Positions 10,201-19,039 are shown, counted from the stretch's first letter. The stretch is 64,000 nt of DNA from an uncultured Maribacter sp. (GCF_947496775.1 NZ_CANMDU010000006.1:1-64000), one strand, 5' to 3'. Translations and numbers: made by a program. Notes: a model not told the origin generated them from the letters alone.

Positions 10201-10295
10201 AAAATTTCTTTTCCGCTATTTTTTTTATTTTGAGCATTTCCATTGAAAGAAAATGCTGTTGCAATTATTACTGCTGAAATAATTAGTCCTTTCAT
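7272..10295 (-). CDS. Exported VPS10/sortilin-like beta-propeller protein
   Basis: 1007 residues. A signal peptide (MKGLIISAVIIATAFSFNGNAQ) is followed by about 720 residues of BNR/Asp-box repeats. Many copies of the type YKSTDGGATWK, YKSVDGGSNWK and ITMDGGKNWKK are visible and would form one or two large beta-propellers. The last 250 residues hold a beta-sandwich-like segment (VPAGTYKAVIKKGKDTF) and helical, charged sequence. Such proteins of about 1000 residues are common in Bacteroidota and are annotated as VPS10-domain proteins or glycosyl-hydrolase-like. The ligand or substrate is unknown. The gene lies 55 bases after the LolA-like gene, with a terminator hairpin in that gap. Confidence 0.8.
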   Translation of the reverse strand: MKGLIISAVIIATAFSFNGNAQNKKNSGKEIFGDLTARHIGPALMSGRINDLEIHPTNSRIIYAGAAGGGVWKSNDAGTSFNPIFDEYCQSIGAITLDPNDPDNTIYVGTGETWPRNSVSIGDGLYKSVDGGSNWKKIGLEKSERIANIIVNPQNSKEIYVAALGALWGDSEERGVYKSTDGGATWKRLLYVNSKTGCADLVMDPTNSNVLYASMWEFRRSGWGFESGGSNSALYKSMNGGASWKKIHKGFPVGKLGRLGIAIAPSNPKVLYTVIEAEKDEHKGLYRSNNSGASWEQLNNDFGITVRPFYFSRIVVDPKDENVIVKGGLSGSISRDGGKTFKSLGRMHSDIHDIAFSIKDSDIMYVGTDGGVYRSWDGGTNLEIVENLPLSQFYHISVDDATPYNVYGGLQDNGSWYGPSSSPGGVEAKDWNSVGYGDGFRVLKHPTKNIIYSEMQGAKNVWRFDVDRNLSKTIQPLATDDETKLRFNWNAPMTTSSHQPDRFYMGSQFVHKSEDMGDTWEIISPDLTTNDPTKQTQENSGGLSKDNSGAENHTTIFTIAESPLDQNVIWVGTDDGNVQVTKDGGKSWSNTIANIIGLPKNTWCYHIEASVFNKGTAYAVFDGHTMNDMNPYAYKTTDYGKTWTSIITEDVTGFARNIQEDYENPDLLFLGTEFGLYITMDGGKNWKKFTNNMPSVAVHYIDLQKTTNDLVMGTHGRGVIILDDISPLRELNDEVMSKKLHFFKNQPTVINEDSNFSGNFGKETQFTGRNKTTNAQIKYYLKSRHTFGKMSLEIQDMQGKKIVELGPGKSKGINIVNWGYSRKQPKVAKGKTFTFGGFASPNVPAGTYKAVIKKGKDTFEQTFELVYDSKSTLTEDDRKLKNETTTQLYNMTEELAYVVYELDAMLAKATENKKMKSKLNALKETLVITTGDNYVGSSEPQLREKMTSLFSKLANNYDKPTKSELDNLEVISNRFNNAKENFNKLKKKYKKFETLDVLSFEDFLQSK

Positions 10296-10310
10296 TTTAG
10301 TCAGTCATAT

Positions 10311-10336
10311 AAAAAAGACCCTATAAATAGGGTCTT
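10311..10336 (-). terminator. Intercistronic terminator or attenuator
   Basis: On the minus strand the stem AAGACCCTA (pairing 10315-10323 with 10328-10336) is followed by six T (10316-10311). It lies after the stop of the LolA-like gene at 10351 and only about 15 bases before the ATG of the VPS10 gene at 10295. No room is left for a downstream promoter, so it probably reduces rather than abolishes read-through. Confidence 0.8.
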
Positions 10337-10350
10337 AGGGTTAATAATAA

Positions 10351-11118
10351 TTATTTTTTTTCAGTTTCTATTTCATCAGGAAACACAAAAGAACTATCAT
10401 CTATTTCTGGGTTCAAAACAATAGAGTCAATAGTAATAGGGCTACCTGCTTGCCCTTTTACACCTTGAGTCAAAGAAAAAGGGAAGTATATTCCGTCTAC
10501 TTCTTGGTAATCACTTAAAATTACTTCAGAAGTCATCCCTTTACCAGGTCCAGATTTTACTTCAGAGTGTATTGCAATAGGAACAAAATTTTCAGCATCA
10601 AAATAGTAAAAAGAAACATCTTCTTCTTCCTTACCGTCTACCATGACAGGCTCTTTAACTAATTTAACCTTAAAAGTTTCAGCACCATCAATAGTTTCTT
10701 TTCCTAGTAATTCAACAGTATATCCTTTTTCTTTATAATTCATAAAAGAATCTGGAAAGTCGTTTGAATTTAATTTAAAATTATTAGTAGTTTCTGTGTC
10801 ACTTTTTTCTGCTTTCATTGTCATAAAATTATGACCCCATAAAATTTCCCCATCAAAAACACCTTGTTTAATTTCTTTTCCCTGAAAATTAATCAGTGTC
10901 ATTTGTCTGCCATCTTTTAACTGTATAATTTCTAATGGAATTTCCATTCCTTGCTGGTTCATTTTGGCTGTCATCTTAACACCAGAAACACTTTTGAGCT
11001 TTTCAATACCACCAATGTTTTCAAAATAAGAGTTAATGATTTCATCAGCTGTTTGGGCTTGAATAGGTGTTATAAAGGCTAAAGTTAATACGGCAATACA
11101 TAATTTTAGTGTTTTCAT
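10351..11118 (-). CDS. Periplasmic LolA/LppX-like protein
   Basis: 255 residues with a cleavable signal peptide (ending PIQAQ). The N-terminal TADEIINSYFENIGGIEKLKSV and the beta-rich remainder with YTVELLGKETIDGAETFKVKL and FYYFDAENFVPIAI are typical of the family annotated as outer-membrane lipoprotein-sorting-like, a half-barrel that binds hydrophobic ligands. A true LolA is shorter and lacks this N-terminal helix-loop, so a general lipid-carrier fold is the safer call. It is transcribed towards the VPS10-type gene. Confidence 0.65.
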   Translation of the reverse strand: MKTLKLCIAVLTLAFITPIQAQTADEIINSYFENIGGIEKLKSVSGVKMTAKMNQQGMEIPLEIIQLKDGRQMTLINFQGKEIKQGVFDGEILWGHNFMTMKAEKSDTETTNNFKLNSNDFPDSFMNYKEKGYTVELLGKETIDGAETFKVKLVKEPVMVDGKEEEDVSFYYFDAENFVPIAIHSEVKSGPGKGMTSEVILSDYQEVDGIYFPFSLTQGVKGQAGSPITIDSIVLNPEIDDSSFVFPDEIETEKK

Positions 11119-11153
11119 AAGTGTTTCTTTATTATTAATTTAAGGATTAGTAT

Positions 11154-11161
11154 CAAATTTA
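11154..11161 (-). promoter_or_regulatory. Probable -7 element TAAATTTG
   Basis: On the minus strand TAAATTTG matches the Bacteroidota -7 consensus TAnnTTTG, 36 bases before the ATG of the LolA-like gene at 11118. No clear TTTG -33 element is seen, so this is a moderate call. Confidence 0.4.
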
Positions 11162-11223
11162 CATATATTGTTACATAATCATGAAGTATTTTTCCTTCAA
11201 AAAACAAATCAAATATATTTTAA

Positions 11224-12120
11224 ATGAAATTTGGAAAAGTAGAACACCCTGAGAATATCGATTTTTCAATACCTGATGACCATGTAGATACTGAAATTCT
11301 ATTATCTAAGTATAAAACAGAAGAACCATTGAACATCTATGTTGGCTGCGCTAAATGGAATAAACAAGATTTAAAAAATTTTTATCCAAAGGGAACAAAA
11401 GATGAGTTGGGCTATTATTCTTCTCAATTTAATAGTATAGAATTAAATGCTACTTTTTATAGAATTTTCTCGGTAGAACAATACAAAAAGTGGTACGATA
11501 AGACCCCTATTAATTTTAAGTTTTTTCCAAAAGTAGTGCAAAACGTTAGTCACTTAAGACGTTTGAATGATGAAGTTTATCCAATTTTAGATCACTATTT
11601 AGATGTTACTTCTAACTTAAAGGAAAAGTTAGGAACTATTTTTCTTCAAATGCACAGTAATTTTGGACCAAAAAATTGGGATAGAGTAGTACGTTTTGTT
11701 GAATATTGGCCTAAAGAATTTTCTTTGTCAATGGAGTTTAGACATACAGATTGGTTTAAGGATAAAAATGTAGCTAATGAATTATACCATTTGTTAGAAG
11801 AGAATAATATAAGCAACACATTGGTAGATACTGCCGGTAGGAGAGATATTATGCATATGAGACTAACAAATAATGAAGCATTTGTTAGGTATGTAGGGGC
11901 TAATCATAAAAGTGATTATTCTAGATTAGATGATTGGGTGGATAAACTTGTTGTTTGGAAAGAAAAAGGTCTTAAAAACATACATTTTTTTGTGCATCAA
12001 AATATGGAATTGGAGTCTCCGTTATTATCCTCCTACTTTATTACCAATTTAAATAAAAGACTAGGTTGTAATTTAATAATTCCTAAAACGAATATTAATT
12101 CTAATCCAAAGCTATTTTAG
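11224..12120 (+). CDS. DUF72 family protein (TIM-barrel-like)
   Basis: 298 residues. The family signature is present: YVGCAKWNKQDLKNFYPKGTKD near residue 38, then FNSIELNATFYR, FKFFPKVVQNVSH, EFSLSMEFRH and FVRYVGANH. DUF72 (YecE-like) proteins adopt a TIM barrel and have no established reaction. The gene has its own 5' region, divergent from the LolA-like gene. Confidence 0.85.
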   Translation: MKFGKVEHPENIDFSIPDDHVDTEILLSKYKTEEPLNIYVGCAKWNKQDLKNFYPKGTKDELGYYSSQFNSIELNATFYRIFSVEQYKKWYDKTPINFKFFPKVVQNVSHLRRLNDEVYPILDHYLDVTSNLKEKLGTIFLQMHSNFGPKNWDRVVRFVEYWPKEFSLSMEFRHTDWFKDKNVANELYHLLEENNISNTLVDTAGRRDIMHMRLTNNEAFVRYVGANHKSDYSRLDDWVDKLVVWKEKGLKNIHFFVHQNMELESPLLSSYFITNLNKRLGCNLIIPKTNINSNPKLF

Positions 12121-12221
12121 GTCCTTAATCTTATTTAATTTTATTTAATAATAGTAAGCGAATACTTTGAATTTGGGTTTCAAAGCTTAGGTAAAAGTAG
12201 TTTGTTGTTAAATATAAAATT

Positions 12222-12620
12222 ATGAGATTTCATACCAGAAAATGGGTTAAACCTGAAGATTTAAATGCTAATGAATCTTTATTTGGGGGCAAGCTTTTAG
12301 CATGGATAGATGAAGAAGCGGCTCTGTACAGTATTATTCAGTTAGAAAACAAAAGAGTTGTTACAAAATACATGTCCGAGATAAATTTTATGAGTAGTGC
12401 CGTTAAAGGGGATGTCATAGAAATTGGAATTGAAGTTGTTAAATTCGGAAAATCCTCTCTTACCTTAAATTGTGAAGTCCGTAATAAAATGACGCACGAA
12501 ACTATTGTTACCGTAGACAATATCATTATGGTTAATCTAAATGAAAATGGGAAACCAACAAATCACGGAAAAACAAAAATTGAGTATGTAAAAGATCGTC
12601 TAGCCGATTCAGATAAATGA
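12222..12620 (+). CDS. Acyl-CoA thioesterase, hotdog fold (YciA-like)
   Basis: 132 residues. WVKPEDLNANESLFGGKLLAWIDEEAALYS carries the conserved Asn-x-x-x-x-x-Gly-Gly segment and the catalytic Asp-Glu helix of the YciA/BACH thioesterase group. The later segment VKGDVIEIGIEVVKFGKSSLTLNCEV is the central hotdog strand pair. It should hydrolyse acyl-CoA in the cytoplasm. It is monocistronic by position, with about 300 bases of gene-free DNA after it. Confidence 0.8.
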   Translation: MRFHTRKWVKPEDLNANESLFGGKLLAWIDEEAALYSIIQLENKRVVTKYMSEINFMSSAVKGDVIEIGIEVVKFGKSSLTLNCEVRNKMTHETIVTVDNIIMVNLNENGKPTNHGKTKIEYVKDRLADSDK

Positions 12621-12924
12621 TTATGATACCTATTTTGTTGTTTAATTAAGGAGTCATTATAAGTAAATATATTGGCTAGTTTTATTTTGTTTTATCGATA
12701 AAAGGCACATAAATAGGTCAAAATACTATTAACACTTATAATACAAACCTACAGATTAAGCTGTTTTACAACACTTTTAATACTATAGAGAACATTTAAT
12801 TGCCTACAAGGCTTTAATGGTGGAGTTTTAGTGCTTATATACAAAGTAAAATTAGGTTCTGTAGAATTTATGTTTAGAATAAATTCAGAATTACAGTTCA
12901 TTATTTTAATAAAAACACATACCA
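12621..12924. other. Gene-free region upstream of the signalling and polysaccharide operon
   Basis: No convincing gene on either strand. The clearest structure is the inverted repeat GAATTTA (12864-12870) and TAAATTC (12880-12886), about 40 bases before the operon start. This could be a regulator site or an RNA hairpin in the leader. No match to the full TAnnTTTG promoter pattern was found. Confidence 0.4.
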
Positions 12925-14709
12925 TTGAAAGCAAAAAGTCTACTAACCCAAATTTCTCGTTTAGAATCTTCATTAAGCGAATTTTCATTCGATGAATTAA
13001 GTTCAGAAGAAGCTTCTAAACTCAAAAAATCTTTTTCCTCGTTTAAGAAAAATTTAGAAGACAAAATTTTTAGTCCTCTTATCCCTGCATATTCAGAAGA
13101 TGATATTTTACCCGAAAAATTGGAAATTAAACCTTTAGAGGTTAAAGAAAATAATACAAGTTCTGATGCAACTAAGCTAATAGCAAACGTTAGTCATGAA
13201 ATTAGAACTCCTTTGAATGGAATTATTGGCTTTGCAGATTTATTAAAAGAAAGTAAACTAAAAGGCAAACAGTTAGAACAGGTAAATGCCATACAGTCGG
13301 CCTCATATTCGTTAATGGAGATAATTAATGAGTTATTAGAATACTCCAAATTATCAGCAGGCTTAGAAGAGTTTGAGAGTATTGATTTTAATTTTCATAG
13401 TCTTGTTAAAGATGTTACTTATTTATGCCAAACGCTTATTGTAAATAAAGAGATAAAACTTAATTCTAGTTTAGATGAAGCAATTCCAGAAACTTTAATT
13501 GGAGACCCCTCTAAATTGTCTCAAATTTTATTAAACATAATGGGTAATGCCATAAAGTTTGTAGAAAAAGGAGAGATAAATTTAGAAATAGAGTTAAAAG
13601 AATTAGTAAATAAAAAGGAATATATTATTGAGTTTATTATTGCCGATACGGGTATTGGAATGTCTCAAAAGCAGTTAAGCCATATTTTTGATTCATTTAA
13701 GCAAGCGGAACATGATACTTTTACTAAGTATGGCGGTACTGGTCTTGGGTTGAGCATAGTAAAACAAATCATTGAAAAATTAGGTGGTCAAATTCAAGTG
13801 AAAAGTAAAGAAGGAGTTGGAACCACATTTAATTTTTCTCTTCCGTATAAAGAAGGGGATGATTCTAAGGTAATTAATAAAAATAAGAATACTATTAACC
13901 TTGTAAAAGGTAAGCAACTTGCAAATGGTACTAGGGTTTTAGTTTTTGAAGATAATCTTTTAAATCAAAAATTAATTGAACAACGTTTAGGATCCTGGAA
14001 TTGTAAAACCTATATAACAGAAGATGCTAAGGAAGGCCTAGATATATTAAAAAACAAAAAGATAGATATTGTTTTAATGGATCTTAGAATGCCAGAAATG
14101 AATGGTTTCGAGGTCACGGAAATAATAAGAAGTAGTAAAAAGAAATATATAAATCAAGTACCAATAATTGCATTGTCTGCGGACTTTAGTGCTAAGGATG
14201 AGCAGCTATGCAAAGAACATGGAATTAATGACTTTATATTAAAACCATATAGCCCAGATGATTTATTAATAAAACTAGTAAAAAATAAAAATATGAAAGC
14301 GGTATTAACAAAAGAACCTAAAGCCTTTATAGAAGTACAAAAAGATCTAAGTACTAAAAAAGAAGTAGACTTAAGCTCCATATGGGAAGAGTGTATGGGG
14401 CAGATAGAATTGTTAGATGAGTTAATACGTCTTTATAAGCAAAATGCATTAGAATTTATTGGTGTTGTAAAAGTACACTTAATTAATAATTCTTTTGAAG
14501 AAGTAGCTCTTGCCGCACATAAAATAAAGGCAGGTTTAGCTATGCTTAAAACGGATAGTTTGTATGAGATTATTGTGCAAATGCAGAATAGCTGTAAGAA
14601 TAATGTAGATAAAAAACATGTGGAGTTTTTATATGGCCGTTTTTTAATAGAGTATCCCAAAGTAGAAAAAGATATAGATGTCGCTTTAGAAAAGTTTAGA
14701 AATCAATAA
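12925..14709 (+). CDS. Hybrid sensor histidine kinase with REC and Hpt domains
   Basis: 594 residues. The start is a TTG at 12925; a stop 15 bases upstream leaves no other choice and there is no early ATG. Domain order: a short charged coiled N-terminus without membrane helices; a HisKA dimerisation domain with phospho-acceptor His91 (NVSHEIRTPLNG); a HATPase domain (N box NIMGNAIKF, G boxes DTGIGM and GGTGLGLSI); a receiver domain with Asp386 (VLMDLRMPEMNG); and a C-terminal Hpt-like domain with His532 in AAHKIKAG. It is therefore a cytoplasmic full phosphorelay kinase with no periplasmic sensor of its own. It is the first gene of a six-gene operon and probably passes phosphate to the receiver protein encoded next. 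Confidence 0.88.
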   Translation: MKAKSLLTQISRLESSLSEFSFDELSSEEASKLKKSFSSFKKNLEDKIFSPLIPAYSEDDILPEKLEIKPLEVKENNTSSDATKLIANVSHEIRTPLNGIIGFADLLKESKLKGKQLEQVNAIQSASYSLMEIINELLEYSKLSAGLEEFESIDFNFHSLVKDVTYLCQTLIVNKEIKLNSSLDEAIPETLIGDPSKLSQILLNIMGNAIKFVEKGEINLEIELKELVNKKEYIIEFIIADTGIGMSQKQLSHIFDSFKQAEHDTFTKYGGTGLGLSIVKQIIEKLGGQIQVKSKEGVGTTFNFSLPYKEGDDSKVINKNKNTINLVKGKQLANGTRVLVFEDNLLNQKLIEQRLGSWNCKTYITEDAKEGLDILKNKKIDIVLMDLRMPEMNGFEVTEIIRSSKKKYINQVPIIALSADFSAKDEQLCKEHGINDFILKPYSPDDLLIKLVKNKNMKAVLTKEPKAFIEVQKDLSTKKEVDLSSIWEECMGQIELLDELIRLYKQNALEFIGVVKVHLINNSFEEVALAAHKIKAGLAMLKTDSLYEIIVQMQNSCKNNVDKKHVEFLYGRFLIEYPKVEKDIDVALEKFRNQ

Positions 14710-14717
14710 AACACGGC

Positions 14718-15083
14718 ATGACAAAAAAAATATTGCTTGCCGATGACGATGAGTTACTTGTTTCTTTACTTCAATTTAGACTTAAAAAAGAAGGATACGA
14801 AGTGACCTTCGTTAAAAACGGAAAAGAAGTAAAAGAATATTTAAGTAAAAGCATTCCAGACATTATCGTAAGCGATATTATGATGCCATATTTCTCCGGA
14901 ATAGAATTAGTAGATTTTGTAAGAAATGAACTTAAACTAAAAATTCCAATTATAATAATATCCTCCGCAGGTAACGAGGAAAATGTCTTAAGTGCTTTTG
15001 AATTAGGAGCAAGTGATTTTGTTGCAAAACCTTTTAGTCCAACTGAATTATTAATAAGAATTACCAAAGAATTGAATAAATAA
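14718..15083 (+). CDS. Single-domain response regulator
   Basis: 121 residues, a receiver domain only. The acidic pocket is ADDDE (residues 8-12), the phospho-acceptor is Asp53 (IIVSDIMMP) and the conserved lysine lies in VAKPFSP. No output domain follows. It starts 8 bases after the hybrid kinase gene. By analogy with CheY-like proteins, it probably acts by protein contact, with the HEAT-repeat protein or the synthase of the same operon as the obvious candidate targets. Confidence 0.88.
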   Translation: MTKKILLADDDELLVSLLQFRLKKEGYEVTFVKNGKEVKEYLSKSIPDIIVSDIMMPYFSGIELVDFVRNELKLKIPIIIISSAGNEENVLSAFELGASDFVAKPFSPTELLIRITKELNK

Positions 15084-15087
15084 ACTA

Positions 15088-17616
15088 TTGTTAAGTACAA
15101 TTACGCAATATAGCCCCCAAGCGTTAATTACTGCGCCTAAAATACACACAGATTTATTATGGGATTTAACCATACTATTTGTGAGCTTGGCAGTATTGTA
15201 TTTTGTAGGCATATTTTATTTTAGAAATAAATTTTCTAAACAGAATAAAATAATAGCTCAAAAAAAAACAGATTTATCTCCTATAATTAGTGAGTTTTTA
15301 TTTTTTGAGGACAGTAGTTCTAAAGATGAAAAAAAGAGCTATATAAAATTAAAAATTGAAATAAGACAGTTTCTTAAGGATACCTTTAATAGAAGAATTC
15401 TGTCGGAAGTTTTATTAGATTTAGGGAAAGATGTTAGTGGGCGTACGCAACAATCTCTCTTTGAGCTGTATAGGGAATTAGAACTACATAAAGATGCCTA
15501 TAAAAAGTTAGAGAGTTGGCGATGGGAATTAATTTCTAAAGGTATTTTTGAACTTACGCAAATGCATGTAGAAGAATCTTACGGATTCATTATTAAGTTT
15601 ATTAATGATAAAAGAGGTACTATTAGAAAACAAGCAGAAATAGCTACTGTTACACTTAAGAATGAAGGTATTATACATTTTCTGGATACAACAAGATATA
15701 AAATATCGGAGTGGCAACAACTTAAATTATTAGAGGTGCTTCGAAACCAAAAAGATTTTCAACCACCAAAATTTAAGCAATGGCTTACCTCTGGAAACAA
15801 ACATGTAGTGCTTTTTTCATTGCGGCTAATTAAACATTATAACCAAAATGACGCCGAGTTATCTATTATAGAGTTAGTAAAACATAAAAACACCCAAATA
15901 AAACAAGAGGCTATACAATGCATTAAAGAATTTGCTTTTCTTAAAGCAATAGATACTTTAAAATTGGTTTTTTGGAATTGTTCGGCAGATACTAAAATTG
16001 CCATTTTAGGAGCTATGGCAGTAATAGGTTCGGAGGAGGATTTACCTTTTTTAAGTCAAATAGAATTTAAAGAACGCAATTTTTCGGTAAAAAGTAAAGC
16101 CTTAAGTACTATAAATACAATTGCTCCAGAAACAATATTACCTACAGAAGATATAGAAACAGATATACATCATAATATACCTGAGGATATAGAAACTGTA
16201 ATTGCTGCAAGTAAAGCTATTGCTACTACACCAAATGATATCGAAAGTATGGAAAGAGAAAAGGACGTAGAAGAAACTTTAAATAATGCTATTGAGCCTA
16301 GTACTATGGATGATAACAATGTTAAAGAAGTAATCCAAGAAATTAGAACAGAGGAATTACAATCTTTCGCCGAAAATATTGACGCTCCAATAGATGAAAA
16401 TATTAACTTAGATTTTCTTCCTATTATTTCTTCTGAAGAAAGCCATGAACCACTACAAAATGATAAAACTAATGAAGAAATTAAAGATATAATTGTAAAC
16501 TTTCAGAGAGTGGTTGGAAAGAAAATTAATGATTTAGATGTTGTTTATGACGCAGTACCTTTTTTATCTAAATCTCAAGACTTTATAGAATTTAATTTAG
16601 ATTTTCTTCCATTAGTTACGGAAAAGAAAAAGGTATCGGATTTAAAGGTTTTTTATGAAGAAGTACCAGATATAATTTATGACAACAATTTTTCAAAAGA
16701 AAAAGAGGAGGAAATTAATTTAGATTTTATTCCTGTAGTTTTTGATGAAATTAACACTACAGATAAACCAGTATCTGTAGAAAAAATTGATTCTCAAAAT
16801 ATCAAAAATATAGTCACTATTTATGAAGAAATTAAGGTTGAGGAAGAAAAACAAAAAGTAAAAGAAATAGATTTAAAAGAGTATGATGTAGATTTTACGA
16901 CCCTTTTTAACAAAAAAGAAGAGACAAAGTCTGCACCTGACCATATAGAATACAATATACCAAAAGCCAGTTTTTATAGTGAAAAAGAACTAGAAATGTT
17001 CGTTGTGTTGGAAGATATTGATGCTTTTGGTGATGCTAGAGAAATTCCATTATTAAAAGAATATTTGAGTGTAGAAAAAGAAGGACCTGTTAAAGAAAGA
17101 ATTTTAGAAGTAATGGCCAAAATTCATCAAGAAAACAACCAAAACAAAGAAATTGGTATGGCAGTAAAAGAAGAAGAATATATTAGCGAAGTAAATTTAA
17201 TAGAAGAGTTATTTATTAATTCTGATACGGAGTCTAAACTTATATTATTAGATGAAATTGTAGCTGTAGGTGAGAAGAAAGAGCTTAAACTTTTAAACAA
17301 TTTATTAAGCGACCCAGATAAGACAGTAAGGCAAAAAGCATTAAAATGTATTGCGCAGCTTCAGAACCAAATAAACTTAAAAGAAAATTTGGTTATAGAT
17401 TTAATTTCCGAGGAAGTAAGTCCAGAACCGATTCCTTTAGAATATGCTTTCTTAAACGATTACGAGGCGGAATTAATAAAAAATAATGCTGGCCCTTCTA
17501 AAACTTTAAAAGACTCAACAACCCTATCGAGTAGTGAGGGAAATAAAAAAGACGCTACTTTTTTAGAACAATTTTATATGTTCTCTTCTAAATTATTTGA
17601 CAGACTAAATGGATAA
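15088..17616 (+). CDS. Membrane-anchored HEAT-repeat protein with acidic linker
   Basis: 842 residues from a TTG at 15088, the only start available after the preceding in-frame stop. One membrane helix (about residues 25-46) is followed by a cytoplasmic part. HEAT-like helical repeats span roughly residues 70-350. A long acidic low-complexity stretch covers about 360-630, and more HEAT-like repeats fill 640-780 (LKEYLSVEKEGPVKERILEVMAK, LNNLLSDPDKTVRQKALKCIAQL). Inside the linker the motif NLDF(L/I)P occurs at residues 440, 503 and 544. HEAT arrays are protein scaffolds. The position between a response regulator and a polysaccharide synthase suggests a regulatory scaffold. It overlaps the next gene by 8 bases. 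Confidence 0.7.
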   Translation: MLSTITQYSPQALITAPKIHTDLLWDLTILFVSLAVLYFVGIFYFRNKFSKQNKIIAQKKTDLSPIISEFLFFEDSSSKDEKKSYIKLKIEIRQFLKDTFNRRILSEVLLDLGKDVSGRTQQSLFELYRELELHKDAYKKLESWRWELISKGIFELTQMHVEESYGFIIKFINDKRGTIRKQAEIATVTLKNEGIIHFLDTTRYKISEWQQLKLLEVLRNQKDFQPPKFKQWLTSGNKHVVLFSLRLIKHYNQNDAELSIIELVKHKNTQIKQEAIQCIKEFAFLKAIDTLKLVFWNCSADTKIAILGAMAVIGSEEDLPFLSQIEFKERNFSVKSKALSTINTIAPETILPTEDIETDIHHNIPEDIETVIAASKAIATTPNDIESMEREKDVEETLNNAIEPSTMDDNNVKEVIQEIRTEELQSFAENIDAPIDENINLDFLPIISSEESHEPLQNDKTNEEIKDIIVNFQRVVGKKINDLDVVYDAVPFLSKSQDFIEFNLDFLPLVTEKKKVSDLKVFYEEVPDIIYDNNFSKEKEEEINLDFIPVVFDEINTTDKPVSVEKIDSQNIKNIVTIYEEIKVEEEKQKVKEIDLKEYDVDFTTLFNKKEETKSAPDHIEYNIPKASFYSEKELEMFVVLEDIDAFGDAREIPLLKEYLSVEKEGPVKERILEVMAKIHQENNQNKEIGMAVKEEEYISEVNLIEELFINSDTESKLILLDEIVAVGEKKELKLLNNLLSDPDKTVRQKALKCIAQLQNQINLKENLVIDLISEEVSPEPIPLEYAFLNDYEAELIKNNAGPSKTLKDSTTLSSSEGNKKDATFLEQFYMFSSKLFDRLNG

Positions 17617-19039
17617 TGGTTTTTTCCATATCATTTTAGAGTATATAAACATAGTTTTTTTCTTGTTTACAGTTATTCTGTTCACTTTTTTTTGTGCAAT
17701 GGCTTACTTATCTACAAGAAACACAATACATTACAAAAACAAGAATAGCTTTGGAGATATGTCAAAACTAATGGCTTCGCCGTTAGCTCCAAGTATAACC
17801 ATAATTGCTCCAGCGTATAACGAAGGAATGACCATTGTAGAAAACATTAGGTCTTTAATGTCTTTAAAATATGTTAACTATGAAGTAATGGTAGTTAATG
17901 ATGGTAGTAAAGATGATACTTTGCAAAAAATGATTGATGCCTATGATCTGGTAAAAATTGATCAAGAAATAGATCCAAATTGGAAATCTAAACCCATACG
18001 CGGAATATATAAATCACCACAAAGAGCTTTTTCTAAACTCACAGTGATTGATAAAGAAAATGGCGGTAAATCTGATGCTTTAAATACAGGAATGGCCTTA
18101 TCCACCAATAAATATGTTGGTTGTATTGATGTGGATTGCCTTTTATTGCCAGACGCTTTGTTACATGTTGTAAAATCTTTTTATCAGCGTTCCGAAAAAA
18201 AAGTAATTGCAGTAGGTGGTGTTATTAGAGTAGCAAATTCTTGTGTCATTCAAGGAGGGCAATTAGAAGAAATTAAACTGCCAACTAATTGGCTAGCAAG
18301 GTTCCAGTTGTTAGAATATACGCGCTCTTTTATCCTTGGTAGAATGGCATGGGGCAGGATAGATAGTTTATTAATTATTTCTGGTGCTTTTGGCTTTTTC
18401 GATAGAGAATTGGCACTAGCCGTAGATGGTTACGATACTAATACTGTAGGAGAAGATATGGAAATTGTTTTTAAAATGCGTAGGTATATGCATGACCGTA
18501 AAATACCATATACCATAGAATATATTCCAGATCCATTGTGTTGGACAGAAGTTCCTGAGGATTTAAAAATATTAGTAAATCAACGAGATCGATGGGCTAG
18601 AGGAAACTTAGAAACTCTTTTTAAGCATAAAGACATGTTCTTTAATCCTAAATATGGGAGATTAGGAATGCTCAGTTATCCTTATTGGTTTTTCTATGAA
18701 TGGTTAGCACCAATGTTAGAGTTTTTTGGAATGCTAACTATTTTTCTATTTTTTTATATCGGGATTCTTAATTGGAATTTCTTTATTGCTATTACGGCTA
18801 CCATTTATGTGTTTTCTATTATGTTTTCTTTTTATGCCATTCTTTGGGATGTCTATGCATATAATGAATATAAAAAAACAAAAGATATATTAATATTAAT
18901 GTTTTGTGCCATTATAGAACCAATTACTTTTCACCCAATAGTAGTATGGGCAGCTATAAGAGGAAATTATAAAAAACTCTTTAAAATTAAATCAGGTTGG
19001 GGGTCCCAGGTAAGAAAAGGTTTTGCTAAAACAGCATAA
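17609..19039 (+). CDS. Processive family 2 glycosyltransferase, membrane polysaccharide synthase
   Basis: 476 residues. An N-terminal membrane helix (about 10-32) precedes a GT-A domain with IIAPAYNEG, VVNDGSKDDT, the DXD site in CIDVDCLLLPDA, GEDMEI (catalytic acidic pair) and QRDRWARG, the QxxRW motif of processive synthases. C-terminal helices follow (about 365-450). This is the architecture of the PgaC/IcaA, hyaluronan and cellulose synthase group, which polymerises and translocates a beta-linked polysaccharide. The sugar cannot be told from sequence. It overlaps the HEAT gene by 8 bases and abuts the sulfatase-like gene with no gap (TAA then ATG). Confidence 0.88.
   Translation: MDNGFFHIILEYINIVFFLFTVILFTFFCAMAYLSTRNTIHYKNKNSFGDMSKLMASPLAPSITIIAPAYNEGMTIVENIRSLMSLKYVNYEVMVVNDGSKDDTLQKMIDAYDLVKIDQEIDPNWKSKPIRGIYKSPQRAFSKLTVIDKENGGKSDALNTGMALSTNKYVGCIDVDCLLLPDALLHVVKSFYQRSEKKVIAVGGVIRVANSCVIQGGQLEEIKLPTNWLARFQLLEYTRSFILGRMAWGRIDSLLIISGAFGFFDRELALAVDGYDTNTVGEDMEIVFKMRRYMHDRKIPYTIEYIPDPLCWTEVPEDLKILVNQRDRWARGNLETLFKHKDMFFNPKYGRLGMLSYPYWFFYEWLAPMLEFFGMLTIFLFFYIGILNWNFFIAITATIYVFSIMFSFYAILWDVYAYNEYKKTKDILILMFCAIIEPITFHPIVVWAAIRGNYKKLFKIKSGWGSQVRKGFAKTA

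Noticed and set aside
12749-12988. Minus-strand frame of 79 codons before the histidine kinase
   Set aside because: No conserved features, it runs into the kinase gene, and it starts weakly. I treat the stretch as regulatory DNA.
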